From Siphonodentalium dalli (Eukaryota > Mollusca > Scaphopoda > Gadilida > Siphonodentaliidae), in contig CP136066.1 of assembly GCA_032622095.1 (NCBI GenBank), forward strand, positions 104,865,319-104,929,318: a stretch of DNA of 64,000 bases. Direction: 5' to 3'. The notes below the pieces were generated by a model. That model was not told where the DNA came from, ran no database searches, and saw only the letters and a program-made list of their open reading frames with translations. Positions 1-11,454 of this stretch are shown one piece after another; position 1 is the first letter of the stretch, and each line of letters opens with the position of its first letter. The translations under genes and the position numbers were made by a program.

Positions 1-1740
1 TGTAACAACTACAACAACTCATCTATGCCAATGATATGTTTAGCCATACATGTGGATAGGGTGGTATTGTTTAAAAATGTTAAACAATGTTATCATGTCC
101 ATATGTATTGCTAAATATTGCTGGGCATATATAGATGGTTGTTCTATAATTCCTGGTCGGGTTTATCAAAATTGGGAGCTTCAATTATGTTCATATGATG
201 ATACAGAAAACACTTCTCCGTCCACTGGACATACATCTCCCGGGATACATGTTTCACATACTAAATTAACACCTGGCTTAGTTAACATAACAAATCACTC
301 CCTCAAATCCTTTGCCACAAGAATAAAAATAAATTGTCAGTATAAATAGGCAAGACATCTCTGGACACTTTCTAAGAGATAATTTATTTATAAGAAGATA
401 TATATGTGCATTATGTGCTTGGTCTTATATATAGTACAACACAGTAAGATGCAAGTGACACAGTGCGGGGACAATACTGTGTCGAAGAACATAGTTGATG
501 GGACCCTTCCACCATCCTTCATAATGTATCATGACTCCATCTGCTGTGAACAAACCATCGACTTAGGCATAATGGATCGTTCTCCCCCCAATAATATACT
601 TGCATGGCTTTGAACCCATCAACACTCTGGGCCATGGTATTTTCCCATAAATTAGATAGTGTCTATAGTCGGATGGTATTGGTTATGTCCAAATGGTGAC
701 ACAGATATGAAACTGTACATGCTAGTGCCCCATGGGCCATTGATCATTATAAGATCGAGAAACTTAGTTTAGGAAATTACCGGGAATTCACTGGAAATTG
801 CCATTGTAGCTGATAGGGTCGTAATTCAACGTTTGCGTTTCCGATGCAGTTAATACCCAAATGTGATATTTGAGATATACCTGGCCGTCAAAGTGAACCA
901 TATGTATTATTTAAGGTTAGCAATGGTTGCTAATCAAATGCCACAATGGTGTACTAATTATTCATTCGTATTGCCTTAATTTAGTCAGTGTCTAATTACA
1001 TGGTGGTGGTTTTGTTCAAAGTTGGGCACACGTATGTCTAAAAATATATGCAGATATGCTCTGCATATGCCACTCATCATTATAAGATCGGGAGACTTTG
1101 CCACCGGTCCCGATAGCTCTTTAGCTATACCCGAAGCGTGAAGATTAACTGTGTTCAGAATATTGATGGTGAATGTTGGGTTTCAGTCGCTGTACTGAAT
1201 TTGGCCAAATGTAACTGGCGTGGGAAGTGTGAAAGCAAAGCCTATACCGCTATAGTAAAGATCTCAGCTGCACCGAAATGTCAACTAATCAGTAGCACAA
1301 ATCCTGCGAAAACACAGATTCTCTCAGTGCATGTGGGATAGACTCCGATGACCAACGATTGATTTAATGACAACGAACAGCTACCATCTATACCTGTGTA
1401 TTTGTGACACTACATCCCGTTATCATCAACGATGTGGTTTTAAAAACTAGTCAGTGGACAACAAGACAGACGAGTATCAAATAAAACAATAATATAATAT
1501 GTAATCACATCGGGAACAGTCTTGTTGTGATTATTTTCGTTTGATTCAACAGGCTGCATATTATCGAAATTACAAAACCATTCGACACTTACTTTTGCCA
1601 ATTACTGTATCTTGAGGCATAACTATATCATATATTGCATATATTAAATCACGGATAGCTACAGTGGGTCAAACACGAGTGTTAGTCTACATATATAGTT
1701 GCGCATGATTGCCAATAAGTGACATTACAATCAACGTTTT
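1..1740. other. No gene recognised
   Basis: AT-rich sequence with only short open frames (99 residues or fewer) and no recognisable protein. A short phrase, CATTATAAGATCG, occurs twice (about 737 and 1078), suggesting an old dispersed repeat. Nothing else is supported. Confidence 0.6.
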
Positions 1741-1749
1741 GAGCATAAC

Positions 1750-2075
1750 ACGAAATTCTCCATAGGGTTAAGTGTTAAATTTTGATCGCAACTGTACCTA
1801 GCAAGAACATCTGATCACATCCATTCGTTTTAAAACTACGTCTGTGTTTCATACTTAGTAATTTTTTAGGAATATCAGTACGCGCATATCATAATACGCA
1901 AAATGGCGCCATTTACCCAAAGGACTAGAATCTCCATAGGGCTCAGTGTTAAATTTTGATCACAACTGTAGCCAACAAGAATGAACCGATCACATCAAAA
2001 TACATGTAACGGTCATATCTAGTAGTTTGGAGAAGTTTCAAATCGCACCGATCACCATACGCCAGCTGGCGCCAT
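1750..2075. repeat. Diverged tandem duplication, about 176-bp offset
   Basis: The phrase around 1756-1795 (CTCCATAGGG, then GTGTTAAATTTTGATC, then CAACTGTA) recurs at 1932-1971, and both copies go on to a GATCACATC stretch. The second parts share a 'GGCGCCAT' phrase (near 1906 and 2070). The copies are visibly diverged, so this is an old duplication of a non-coding unit. Confidence 0.6.
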
Positions 2076-2310
2076 CTATCGTTTTCTGTAAATACGAAAC
2101 GCTCTCTAAATTATGTTGACCCCGATTTAGGCCGACCCGCCAAAATTCAAGAATGGAAACAAGTGAATCCTGAAAACACGCCTACTAGGCATACATAATC
2201 CGTTTTCAGATCGCTTTTAACAAACCAAAAATGCAAAATGACATAAGGAATCCGACTATATGGATATCATTGGAACCGGCTCCTTGACCACATTGTGATA
2301 GTTACAGTTA

Positions 2311-2518
2311 TGCCCTGTGCCAATGCATTCTCTTATATATGCGAGTCGACCATAGGTCGCCTCGCATATATAAGAGAATGCATTGGCCTAAAACAATTTT
2401 ATAATTTTTAATGTGTTAAGCCAATGCATTCTCTTATATATGCGAGGCGACCTATGGTCGACTCGCATATATAAGAGAATGCATTGGCACAGGGCCCTTC
2501 TGTTGGGTAAAGGGTTAA
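2311..2518. mobile_element. piggyBac-like palindromic MITE, family A copy 1 (left end missing)
   Basis: Two 69-bp hairpins (2319-2387 and 2420-2488), each with 27-bp perfect arms beginning GCCAATGCATTCTCTTATAT. The central loops (GTCGACCATAGGTCGCC and its reverse complement) make the two hairpins inverted copies of each other, so the unit is a palindrome of palindromes. The right end reads AAAGGGTTAA, matching the TTAA-CCCTTT end of the complete copies at 18904, 38441 and 43924. The left terminal repeat is absent. The TTAA target and CCC start are what piggyBac-type elements have; the superfamily is inferred, since no transposase is present. Confidence 0.75.
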
Positions 2519-2834
2519 ACTTGAAATGAAAAAACCTTTCGCAAAATTACGATTACGGATATGGACAACATCGTGCCAGTATACGGCCAAACATTCGATC
2601 TTTACGCACGGGTGTTGTTATGACGAAATATACCCACGCAGTTTAGTTACAAGAAAACCATAGTCAGAAATGGTAACGCCACCAAGATCATATTATTAGC
2701 CATAAATATAAATTATAATATAAACTAGCTTTCAAATTCCATGTGGGAAATTTGGATACTTCCATATATCAAGTTTTCCCGTGTTATACATTACATTCTT
2801 CAAGCTGTCTTGCTTTTTAGTACACTAGCTGGTG

Positions 2835-3507
2835 GGCCCGACTTCGTCCGGGTTGTTTCCCATCTGCTTTCCGGCGAAAGGCGCGATTTTACCTAGAATT
2901 GACTATTTTGAAAGTCAAGGTCAGGTCGGGGTCACGATTTGACCCGTCCAAAACACTCCCCGGACAAAGGTACACCTAGGTATCAAATTTCGTAAATCCG
3001 TCCGTTTTACCCGATTTGACCTTGAATTGACCATTTTGAAGGTCAAGGTCGGGTCGGGGTCACGATTTGACCAGTCGAAAACACTTCCCGGACAAAACTA
3101 CACCTAGGTATCAAATTTCGTCGAAATCCGTCCGTTTTACCCGATTTGACCTTGAATTGACAATTTTGAAGGTCAAGGTCAGGTCGGGGTCACGATTCGA
3201 CCCGTACAAAACACTCCCCGGACAAAAGTATCCCTATGTATCAGATTTCGTCTAAATCCATCCGTTTTATCCGATTTGACCTTTAATTGACCATATTGAA
3301 GGTCAAGGTCACGCCGGGGTCACGATTTGACCCGTCCAAAATACTTCCGGGCAAAAGTATCCCTAGGTATCAAATTTCGTCGAAATCCGTGCGTTTTACC
3401 CAATTTGACCTTGAATTGACTGTTTTAAAGGTCAAGGTAAGGTCGGGGTCACGATTTGACCCGAACAAAAGTACCCCTAAGTATCAAATTTCGTCGAAAT
3501 CCATCTT
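2835..3507. repeat. 129-bp tandem repeat, five copies
   Basis: The phrase GAATTGACCATTTTGAAGGT occurs near 2896, 3024, 3154, 3284 and 3413, giving a 128-130 bp period. Each unit also has GTCGGGGTCACGATTTGACC, a CCGGACAAA stretch and TATCAAATTTCGTCGAAATC. The array is preceded by GCCCGACTTCGTCCGGGTTG, which resembles the GCCCGACGTTGTCCGGGCTA leader of the block at 47955, so both may be relatives of one mollusc repeat class. Open frames of 62-105 residues across it are a by-product of the repeat and are not called as genes. Confidence 0.85.
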
Positions 3508-4294
3508 TGATTACCACACGATGGCATGCTTTCCAAAGGGTGTGGTAATTATCAATATCAGCACATGTGCACATCTGTGTCGGACTATTGTATTGAGCAT
3601 TTAGGATACCGCATTCGGGGTAACACTACAGCTTTTAAAGCGACCCATTTTTACTTTTACATCGACCTAATCCCCCATAACACCAGTGGATTTTATATTT
3701 TCAAGCACAGTATACACGCTGGCGTGCTAATGAACATATGTGTCAATGATTGCCACCGGTCCTGCTTGTGGCGCTCTAACATTACCCGTGTGGTGTATAA
3801 CACACGGATAATAACATGGGATCTGGAAGAGACACACATTACTTTTTCCTTCAAATATATCTGTGGGGCATCTGTCGTCTCACCAATTAAACATCGTATG
3901 TAAGTTGTGATGGTGTCCACCCTACACTAGAACAATATATCCTATCCGTAATTGTAATAGTGATTTTGGGAAAAGTCTCTATTGTTTGCATTTTACGTAC
4001 ACGATTTGGCTGTGACTAAAAACAGTACAATTTCTTAATATTCTGTCCTTTGTCATTGGTTGCCTCCGTTCGGCACCCTTTTGAATTCAGCTAAGTGTAA
4101 ACAATTATCAAAAATAACTGCCAGTATATATTCCATGAACTTTAATTATATGTGCTGGGAATATTCTACAGTATAGCCATCACTGCAGTGATGGCATATG
4201 GTCAATCAATACTGTCGATCGTTCTTAGTTTGTTCGCGGCAGTAAGGACAATAGTGTCATCCACGTGACAGAATGTAAACAAAAGAATACTTAC
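3508..4294. other. No gene recognised
   Basis: Contains a 125-residue open frame on the plus strand (3526-3903) with no recognisable motif and no clear splice or start context. A small palindrome, GCCATCACTGCAGTGATGGC, lies near 4176-4195. Nothing else stands out. Confidence 0.5.
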
Positions 4295-4465
4295 TTTTCC
4301 ACTTCGTTCGTGTTTGCGTTGTACCACATGTTGTATGTGAGTTTTGTTAAGGTCAGATCGAAGGGTATATCTGCGACCATCTTTGGCGCTCTTGAAGGTT
4401 ACAGGTACATCTTTGATGAAAATTGGACGATTATATGGCAAAATATCGTTATTTTCCGCGTACAT
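4295..4465 (-). CDS. Candidate first coding exon of an unidentified gene
   Basis: On the minus strand an ATG at 4465 opens a frame of exactly 57 codons that ends at a strong donor (AAAA|GTAAGT, the GT at 4294-4293), so the intron would be phase 0. The peptide begins MYAENNDILPYNRPIF and is rich in charged residues, ending HVVQRKHERSGK; its composition looks like a soluble protein rather than random AT-rich translation. An in-frame stop lies immediately upstream, so this must be the start or an artefact. I do not recognise the family. No downstream exon was found on the minus strand within the next few hundred bases. Alternatively it is a fragment of an unclassified mobile element. Confidence 0.3.
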
Positions 4466-5463
4466 TCATGTACCTATTTATTGCAATCCTATTTAAGTAA
4501 CACTTATTGTTTCGTCAACAACAATAATGAACTACTAGTCTACTACTGATACGAATTACGAATATGGTGCTACTTCACTATAATTTGTGTTCTTTCTGTC
4601 AGTTGTCGTTTTGTCATATCTGTAGTTACGATTAAGATTTCTGGTTTCAATAATACTCACATATACATCATATAATAGTAATAAATAAATTCGAGAACGT
4701 TTCTTTGGTCCTCAACATGGGAGCTGACTCTACAATTGTGTCATTAAATTGTAATCGCCATGTGGCCTTATTTTCTATCTCCTATTGGCAATCAAATCAC
4801 CGTAAAACCGCGCATGCAACCATCGAACCTACCAGCGACTATGTCCTGATAACAACACAGTTGCGGAAATAATAACCACGGCAAACATAACCACATCATC
4901 TAACTGCGAGTGGCAAGAAGTTTGAAAGACACAAACGGACTCGTAGTCGTCAATGCCGCGACCGTCCGAAATGGGCTTACAAACAGCCAAACAAGCAAAA
5001 CTGTTTTAAAATAGTTATCTTCAGAAAAATGGTGATATGATCAATTGCAATGTATTATACCGACCACATGTGCGCAGCGGGATCAACGATGTATCGAAAA
5101 ATATATGGCCCTTTCGTGTAATTATTTTTTTCATTTGTTCGACACATTTTGTGTCCAGTGCTATACTGTCTTGCTGACAATATTTAACATAACACATTGT
5201 AAAACATATATACGTACATGTTTTACAAATTCGGACTAGAATACCGAAAACGGAAGACAGACACAACAGTACGACAACTATATATGCCACCCAGTCCTAA
5301 AATAAAAACACCCATACATGTAAATGCATTAGCATGTGACATAATTATGTTTGCATAAAAGGCGCCACGAACAGCGCACACCCACCGAGAAAGTGATGAG
5401 CAAATACCCTGTCGTATGCAGATTAATTTTTCGTACTGTATGCTCTCATCATGGACAGCTTCA
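4466..5463. other. No gene recognised
   Basis: AT-rich sequence with short, overlapping open frames on both strands (the longest about 94 residues) and no motif or duplicate detected by eye. Confidence 0.5.
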
Positions 5464-5722
5464 AATGTCAGATTTATGGCGGCACCAGATCAGTATGAGT
5501 GTTCATTGATTCAAATGCGTTTGCTTCAGTGAGCGTGAACAAAATCTTATTTCTTATCGAAATGGCCATGTGTCGATCAGAATGACACATTGAGAGGTCC
5601 TCAGCTCAGATCAGGCTTAAAAATCGATCCCGATTTTCGCCCATGTCGGGGTTCGAACCCGCGCCAACCTCGTCTAGCCCAGACTGCGATGATCTTATCC
5701 ACGTCCCAAACGCCTCGGCTAC
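5464..5722 (-). mobile_element. tRNA-derived SINE, family G copy 1
   Basis: Read on the minus strand, the head (5722 to about 5635) has an A-box-like stretch (TAGCCGAGGCG) and a perfect B-box core (GGTTCGAACCC), as in a Ser/Leu-type tRNA-derived SINE. The body runs on through GTTCACGCTCACTGAAGCAA and ends near an AAATCTGA. A second copy lies at 5815-6056, and body-only fragments at 27415-27500 and 32590-32685, so this is a dispersed family. It is not a functional tRNA gene: the cloverleaf is not closed. Confidence 0.65.
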
Positions 5723-5814
5723 AGGCACATCCTTAAAAGAAAGCCATTTCATCGAGAGTTAGGAAGCGCGTATCAGTCTGAGCATGGGTTCGAATATTGT
5801 CACAGAACGGATAT

Positions 5815-6056
5815 ACGTATGAGTATATTCATTGCTTCAAATGTGCTTGATTCAGTGAGCGATACAAATTCTCCGTTCTCATCGAAATGACCATGTAACG
5901 ATCAGATTGGCACATTGAGTCTTGAGAGGTCCCTCCACGCAGATCAAGTTTTAAAATCGGTCAGGATTTCGCCCATGTAGGCGTTCGAACCCTCGCAAAC
6001 CTCGTCTAGCCCATACTGCCATGATCTTATCTACGACTAAACGCCTCGGCTTTGGG
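5815..6056 (-). mobile_element. tRNA-derived SINE, family G copy 2
   Basis: Same order as the copy at 5464-5722: the body phrase around 5830-5860, then the head with GTTCGAACCC near 5984 and the A-box region near 6040-6056. It is more diverged than copy 1. Its head end abuts the integrase remnant, and the ATG at 6021 that opens the long frame actually lies inside this SINE. Confidence 0.6.
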
Positions 6057-6604
6057 GTGAACCTATTCTCAAAGAATTTGACACATTCAGTAATCACACT
6101 GATTGCAGACCAACAGGAGAACATCCGACTCAACAGAAAACGAGCTGCTGAATACCAACTACACCAAGCAGAAAAGATGGTGAAGAGAAGCAAGATCGTG
6201 CTTTCCGAAGTTAAAGTCGGCGACAACGTTACAGTTACAATCCCATCTGTCGACAGCGGTCGCGGTGATCATCGCAACATTATCGGTATCGTCACATATA
6301 TCAGTGAAAGTGGAATGCATACTCCATCGCAGTGAAGTCTGGACTATTGGACGGAAAGTACTCTCGAAATCAGATTGATGTGTGTGCCACCGCTCTGTAT
6401 AGCATTGATGATGTTATTGTTGACAATAGTATTTCCCTAAGATCAGCTGTTCAAAAGGAATCTATTAGTGGTGGTCAAGGGTTTGCATATTGCAATTGTT
6501 CAGGTAGCATGCGATGTCAGACTAAGAGATGCAAATGTTTCAAAGCAGGACTGCTATGTAACTCACGATGCCACTCAATTCTTGACTGTAAGAATAAGAA
6601 CTAA
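6057..6604 (+). pseudogene. C-terminal remnant of a KRBA2/SCAND3-like integrase protein
   Basis: Two adjacent open frames give the C-terminal half of a transposon-derived integrase protein of the KRBA2/SCAND3-like type common in invertebrate genomes. The first frame (to 6335) carries the basic helix (RKRAAEYQLHQAEKMVKRSK) and a small beta-barrel-like stretch (VGDNVTVTIPSVDSGRGD). The second (to the stop at 6602-6604) carries KYSRNQ, ISGGQGF and a cysteine-rich tail (YCNCSG, then CQTKRCKCFKAGLLCNSRCH), the usual end of this family. A frameshift near 6320-6328 separates the frames. The catalytic DDE core is missing upstream, replaced by a SINE, so this is a broken fragment. Family assignment is from the order of motifs; no search was run. 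Confidence 0.75.
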
Positions 6605-6711
6605 TGAACTATTACTACATGCTGGTTCAAGATGATTAAGATGTATTATAACGCAATATTATTGTTTGTCAAATGTTATTGATGTTATTTGTGTGTGATT
6701 TTAATGTTTCA

Positions 6712-6735
6712 AATAAATATCTCATGGTTAATAAA
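6712..6735 (+). promoter_or_regulatory. Possible polyadenylation signals after the integrase remnant
   Basis: AATAAA occurs at 6712 and again at 6730, about 110-130 bp after the stop of the integrase remnant. The position is right for its original 3' end, but the motif is common by chance in AT-rich DNA. Confidence 0.3.
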
Positions 6736-7258
6736 TATGTTTATCATATGACTCAATCATTATTTACGTTGGAAAGTATGTCATAAATCAATTTCATATG
6801 AACTACTAGTTCATATCACCTTCCGATAATTTGATTGGTTTGTTTACAAAAAGTGTGTTTTGATTGGCTGAATGGCAGCGGGTGCCGAGCCGTATCTCTA
6901 ACTAAATGCAGGTCAAATTCGTGCGCGTCAATCAACGCGATGCCGAAATTCTCGCAATTATAATCTTGAAATATATAGTTTTGGACATTGTTATACGATA
7001 AATAGAATATGTAATTCGTATTTATCTAATAAACATACGATATAATGTCACAAACTGAGAACAGAATAGCGCACTATATCTTCGCGTGCATATATTAGTT
7101 CTGCTAGTTCACCAGGTGTAATTGGGCTTCCGGTGCAATGAAGTGACGTCACATTAACCTTTTGCTGCCGATGTCATATAGCTATTTAGTGATTTGTGTG
7201 CGTTTTGGACATCATAATCAATTTATAAGTGTCATATGATAAATAGAATATGTAATTC

Positions 7259-7378
7259 GTGTTTCTCTCATATGATATTTATGAAACTCGTCACGAATTT
7301 TCAGTTTTCTCTCGCCGGAGGCTCGAGAATACTGAAAATTCTTAGACTCGTTTCATAAATATCATATGAGAGAAACAC
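7259..7378. repeat. 120-bp foldback palindrome
   Basis: The left arm starts GTGTTTCTCTCATATGATAT and the right arm is its reverse complement, ending at 7378. Pairing runs about 46 bp with a few mismatches around a 27-bp loop (TTTTCTCTCGCC and on). A phrase outside the left arm (GATAAATAGAATATGTAATT) also occurs near 6999, so the hairpin sits in an older repeat. This is a foldback or MITE-like structure with no coding. Confidence 0.8.
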
Positions 7379-7462
7379 TCATTTCATATACTCTATTGAT
7401 GAACTCACACAAGTTGTTATTGTCAATTATCAAAATCAGTTTATATGTCTAACAAAACACTC

Positions 7463-7625
7463 CTAATTTCAGTTATTATGTATAATAACTGAAAATTTCA
7501 GGTATTATACATATTAACTGAGTGAATCAGGTATTATACATATTAACTGAGTGAATCAGGTATTACACATAATAACTGAAAATTTCAGGTATTATACATA
7601 TTAACTGATAATACATATTAACTGT
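7463..7625. repeat. Short minisatellite, about 35-40-bp units
   Basis: Repeated TCAGGTATTATACATATTAA, alternating with AACTGAAAAT and AACTGAGTGA phrases, about five imperfect units. It is non-coding. Confidence 0.75.
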
Positions 7626-8052
7626 AACATATATATATTTTGTCTAATTTCTTGAATATATTTCCGACCATACGATATTTGTCGCCGACTACAGTCTTAC
7701 AGATTGCGTAATCTCTCTTCTCTCTTCGATCCACTTTCAAAGGCAAGCCTGTGATTCGATGTCCTATTCTGCATAGTTAGTGGCTTGGCAATATGTTTGG
7801 TATATATAGCCCTATAAAAACAGCCCCTCGATGTGTATGATGCACTTACGCAATTGCCTTGTTTTGATACATGTGAGTTATTTAATTGCTTCCCTAATTC
7901 CAACTGCTTGGCATCAAACATTACTCAACAAAATTCGTGCAAATGATGATTGCATTATATTTGGATCTGAGTACTTTTGCCTAAAACAATTTGCGATAGA
8001 ATTTACGGATATCACGAAAAGCGGCTCCAGATAGAATTAGAGCCTGACAAAT

Positions 8053-8095
8053 GAACATATTTACTAGTGCCGTTAACATATTTACTAGTGCCGTT
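8053..8095. repeat. 22-bp direct duplication
   Basis: AACATATTTACTAGTGCCGT occurs twice head to tail. It is too short to assign to a family. Confidence 0.8.
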
Positions 8096-8384
8096 GGCAT
8101 AAATTTGATTTTATAGCCACCAACTGACGTCGGGTTCCAACGGAAAATCCGTTAAACATTCAGCTTCGACGCGACGATGGAATGCAATTATCGAATTTTC
8201 ATTTAGTCAAGAGCAACTCTCGTTTTAATCGAGATTTATTGAAAGACCATCCATTTTAATATTATACTTTCGTTATCTTGTATCCGGTTCGAAGACATCT
8301 AGAGAGACGTAAAATAAAATCCGTTTCCAGTGGCGCATAAATAAACAAGAATGCAAATGTTCAAGAACATTATCTACCAAGCGC

Positions 8385-8665
8385 TATACGGCCCAATATA
8401 GCTTCGGACAACATAAAATATCTGAAGAAAATAGGGACATAATAATCAAAGACATATTATGGACTTGTTCGAGTTTGTGAAACTGATAAGTTAGTATAAA
8501 GGCGTTATGCCAACCTGGAGAATGTAGCATTCTACTAACATCGCCGAAAATTTCAAAGAAATCGACCATACCACTCCATAGAAAACATCGTCAAAACTAC
8601 GCTCAATTGTAAATATTTACATCTGGATTCGGGACGCAACCATTGGCGACAAACAAACACAAATG
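8385..8665 (-). repeat. Dispersed repeat, family I copy 1
   Basis: The reverse complement of this stretch matches 43650-43900 over about 230 bp: GCGTCCCGAATC, then ACGATGTTTTCTATG, then CGATGTTAGT, then AACTTATCAGTTTCAC and CATAATATGTCTTT. There are many substitutions, so the copies are old. No coding is shared between the copies. Confidence 0.65.
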
Positions 8666-8768
8666 ATTTTGCCATCCAGAGTCAGTGCATTTATTTAATA
8701 CATCAGAATGACGGTGTGTGTTGGCAATTTGGATTTAATAATATTCGTAAAAAGAACAAATTTGTGCA

Positions 8769-8880
8769 AGATTATTCTCCATTTCTATTGGATCACCCTA
8801 CCGGAGTGTTTCACGTCACTTTAAGATTATTCTCCATTTCTATTGGATCACCCTATACCGGAGTGTTTTACATCACTTTA
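8769..8880. repeat. 55-bp tandem duplication
   Basis: AGATTATTCTCCATTTCTAT begins at 8769 and again at 8824, each followed by TGGATCACCC, CCGGAGTGTTT and CACTTTA. The copies differ by a few bases. Confidence 0.85.
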
Positions 8881-9488
8881 AGTGTCACCTGTAATAAAGT
8901 TAACTCCATATAAATATTGGCAAAAGTCGAGTCCAGATCTCGGGCGTGATCTTACATATAATTTGGCGTAATTCCAACTTAAGGTGATCCTGATTACATA
9001 GCCAAAGTACACGCGCCGCTTTCACTTTTAATGTGCTTGAGAAAAGAGTCACTCATGCTGAATAAAATCAAGAAAACAAATGAATTCTCAAATATAAATT
9101 AAGTAATGTAAAATGCGGACATATAATAAGAATGCCATGCATATTCATTGAGAAACGAATTAGGAATATGCATTTAAGTACGGACTGTCAACATTTCGGA
9201 ATAGTGTTGATGAAAACAAGTTTATGGCTTCGCTATTTTTCAATCAGATGTGGCATTTCATTGAAAATACAAATATATATCGTAATATATATCGCAATAT
9301 ATAAACGGCCGTTATGTTGATAACGATCACGTAGTCATACACTACATGCACTTGACCGCCCGCTTACTATAGAGTACGGAAAGACACAGTCAGTAAAGTG
9401 CATAACACAGTATCTATATGAACTAAATTAACACTTTCACGACGGAGATACGCTGGTGCAGCATTAAATATATAGGGAGCATCACGTA
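8881..9488. other. No gene recognised
   Basis: Non-coding appearance, AT-rich, no motif or duplicate seen. Confidence 0.5.
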
Positions 9489-9955
9489 TATAGGAATCAC
9501 TGAACTAAATGGTTTCCCATAGGCGACAGTGTTAACGTTTCCGCCAAATTCACTGAATTGAAGCCTGCAGGCCATACCAGTGATGTTTACCCAGCTAGAT
9601 TGACACCAGTTGATCACGAAAATGCAAGCAAAATCATAGGTCATGTGTTTACTTTTAAAAATAAATCCCCAAGTGTACGACGGGGCTATCCCACAGCCAA
9701 ATTTGATATGGAAAAATCCAGAACTACAGCAGCTAGTTAAATAAATTTTCCGCTCACAAAAATCCATTCCCCCATTCATTCACCAGTTTAAATTATTTAG
9801 ATATTATGTACAAATCAAATAAACGCGATGTCATCCTTTAACAACGTGTCGCATGTATCAGGTGAAGGTCATTCTTCAGTTACCTTCACCTTTAGGGTTC
9901 CACGGTATACTCGCTCCCCGACTCTAGAACACATTTAGCTCCCTGATTCCTATAT
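9489..9955. mobile_element. 465-bp MITE, family D copy 1
   Basis: Begins TATAGGAATCA and ends TGATTCCTATA, with the inverted similarity running about 22 bp (through CTAAATG). It is near-identical to 10813-11277 over its whole length. The 5' and 3' flanks are TA-rich, as expected for a TA-target element (Tc1/mariner type by inference). Open frames inside are conserved only because the copies are young; the few differences include amino-acid-changing ones, so no coding is supported. Confidence 0.8.
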
Positions 9956-10812
9956 ATATGTATATGTGTGAAACACAGCGTTTCTTATAGTATTTTATCA
10001 AAATATAGACCTTACTGAAATAAAAAATGGATTATATCGAGCAGTAGTTGTTTATTTTTCCAATATGAGGCATCCTGAAAATTAGTGTCAATCCTCAAAA
10101 TAAAGCCAAAAAATTTAGATTTTTTTTTCAATTTTACTAGCTGATGCATCTCGTATAACTGAAGAATGCCCTTATATACCATACTATTACTAAATTGAAG
10201 AGGATATGTTAATATACATTTTGAGTGGGATAACTTGTCCAATTTTAAACCCTTTTCATGCAAAATTTGTCAATTTATAATAAACATTTACAAAAATTAA
10301 CAGAAAATTTAAATAAAAAATACTTTAATAGCATAATAAAGCAACTATAAGTCAATTTAAATATCTAAACATAATCATACAACATCAGCCACAGTCTCAG
10401 GCATGACATTTGACCAGATGGCAGGGCATACTGTCTGTTTAACAAACCTGCCATGACAGTTTTGCACGACATTAACACTACTGGCGATGCCATCACCCCC
10501 CCCCCCCCCGACTTGGGGTGGGACTACGGTCCCCGATAAGGCTACTGGGTGCCGGGAAATCTTAATTGGGTTAACTGCTACCTTTTCCCAATGGGGGAGG
10601 GGGCTAACACTACTCAAATGACGCCCTAATGGTACCTGATGTCCATGCAAAATTCCCAGATTTATCACTTTCTTTACTATCTACAGGCGAATCCATGCGT
10701 TTCTTCGTTAAATCTGTCCAAAATGTGGTCATTATCATTTGGAAATAAGAAAATATGGAATTAACAACTTATCATGGCGAGACGTGAAATTTCGTAAAAT
10801 TCATATTTTTCC
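9956..10812. other. No gene recognised; short poly-C run
   Basis: The space between the two family D MITEs. It holds a C-run at about 10496-10509 and short open frames on the minus strand without recognisable motifs. Confidence 0.5.
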
Positions 10813-11277
10813 TATAGGAATCACTGAACTAAATGGTTTCCCATAGGCGACAGTGTTAACGTTTCCGCCAAATTCACTGAATTGAAGCCTGCAGGCCATA
10901 CCAGTGATGTTTACCCAGCTAGATTGACACCAGTTGATCACGAAAATGCAAGAAAAATCATAGATCATGTGTTTACTTTTAAAAATAAATCCCCAAGTGT
11001 ACGACGGGGCTATCCCACAGCCAAATTTGATATGGAAAAATCCAGAACTACAGCAGCTAGTTAAATAAATTTCCCGCTCACAAAAACCATTCCCCCATTC
11101 ATTCACCAGTTTAAATTATTTAGATATTATGTACAAATCAAATAAACGCGATGTCATCCTTTAACAACGTGTCGCATGTATCAGGTGAAGGTCATTCTTC
11201 GGTTACCTTCACCTTTAGGGTTCCACGGTGTACTCGCTCCCCGACTCTAGAACACATTTAGCTCCCTGATTCCTATA
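10813..11277. mobile_element. 465-bp MITE, family D copy 2
   Basis: A full copy with the same inverted ends as copy 1 and the same orientation, flanked by unrelated DNA (TTTTTCC on the left, AGAGAAC on the right). The high identity to copy 1 implies recent transposition or a recent local duplication of the element only. Confidence 0.8.
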
Positions 11278-11330
11278 AGAGAACACACTGGGTTACAATG
11301 CCAATGTAAATATTATTATGCCAATCTATT

Positions 11331-11454
11331 CTCTTATATACAGATAATACAGTGTATATGCGAGGCTCCAGATGTGAGACTCGCATATATAATATAATGC
11401 TTTGGCAAAGAGTTTTCGCAAACTTTCAGAAAGCTCCAGTCGTGGAAGGGTTTA
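11331..11454 (-). mobile_element. Decayed piggyBac-like MITE, family A copy 2 (half element)
   Basis: One hairpin survives (GCCAATCTATTCTCTTATAT paired with TATATAATATAATGCTTTGG), interrupted by a small insertion. Then the sub-terminal and terminal region of family A follows in reverse (GCAAACTTTCAGAAAGCTCC, then GTGGAAGGGTTT). The terminal TTAA is mutated. It is the oldest-looking copy of the family in the window. Confidence 0.6.

Noticed and set aside
2408-2590. 60-residue minus-strand frame
   Set aside because: Lies across the hairpin of a MITE; no coding support.
5637-5722. tRNA gene on the minus strand
   Set aside because: A and B boxes are present but no acceptor stem closes, and copies are attached to a shared SINE body.
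9558-9740. 60-residue frame conserved between two loci (also 10882-11064)
   Set aside because: Conserved as part of a whole 465-bp MITE; the few differences change amino acids and flanking non-coding DNA is equally conserved.
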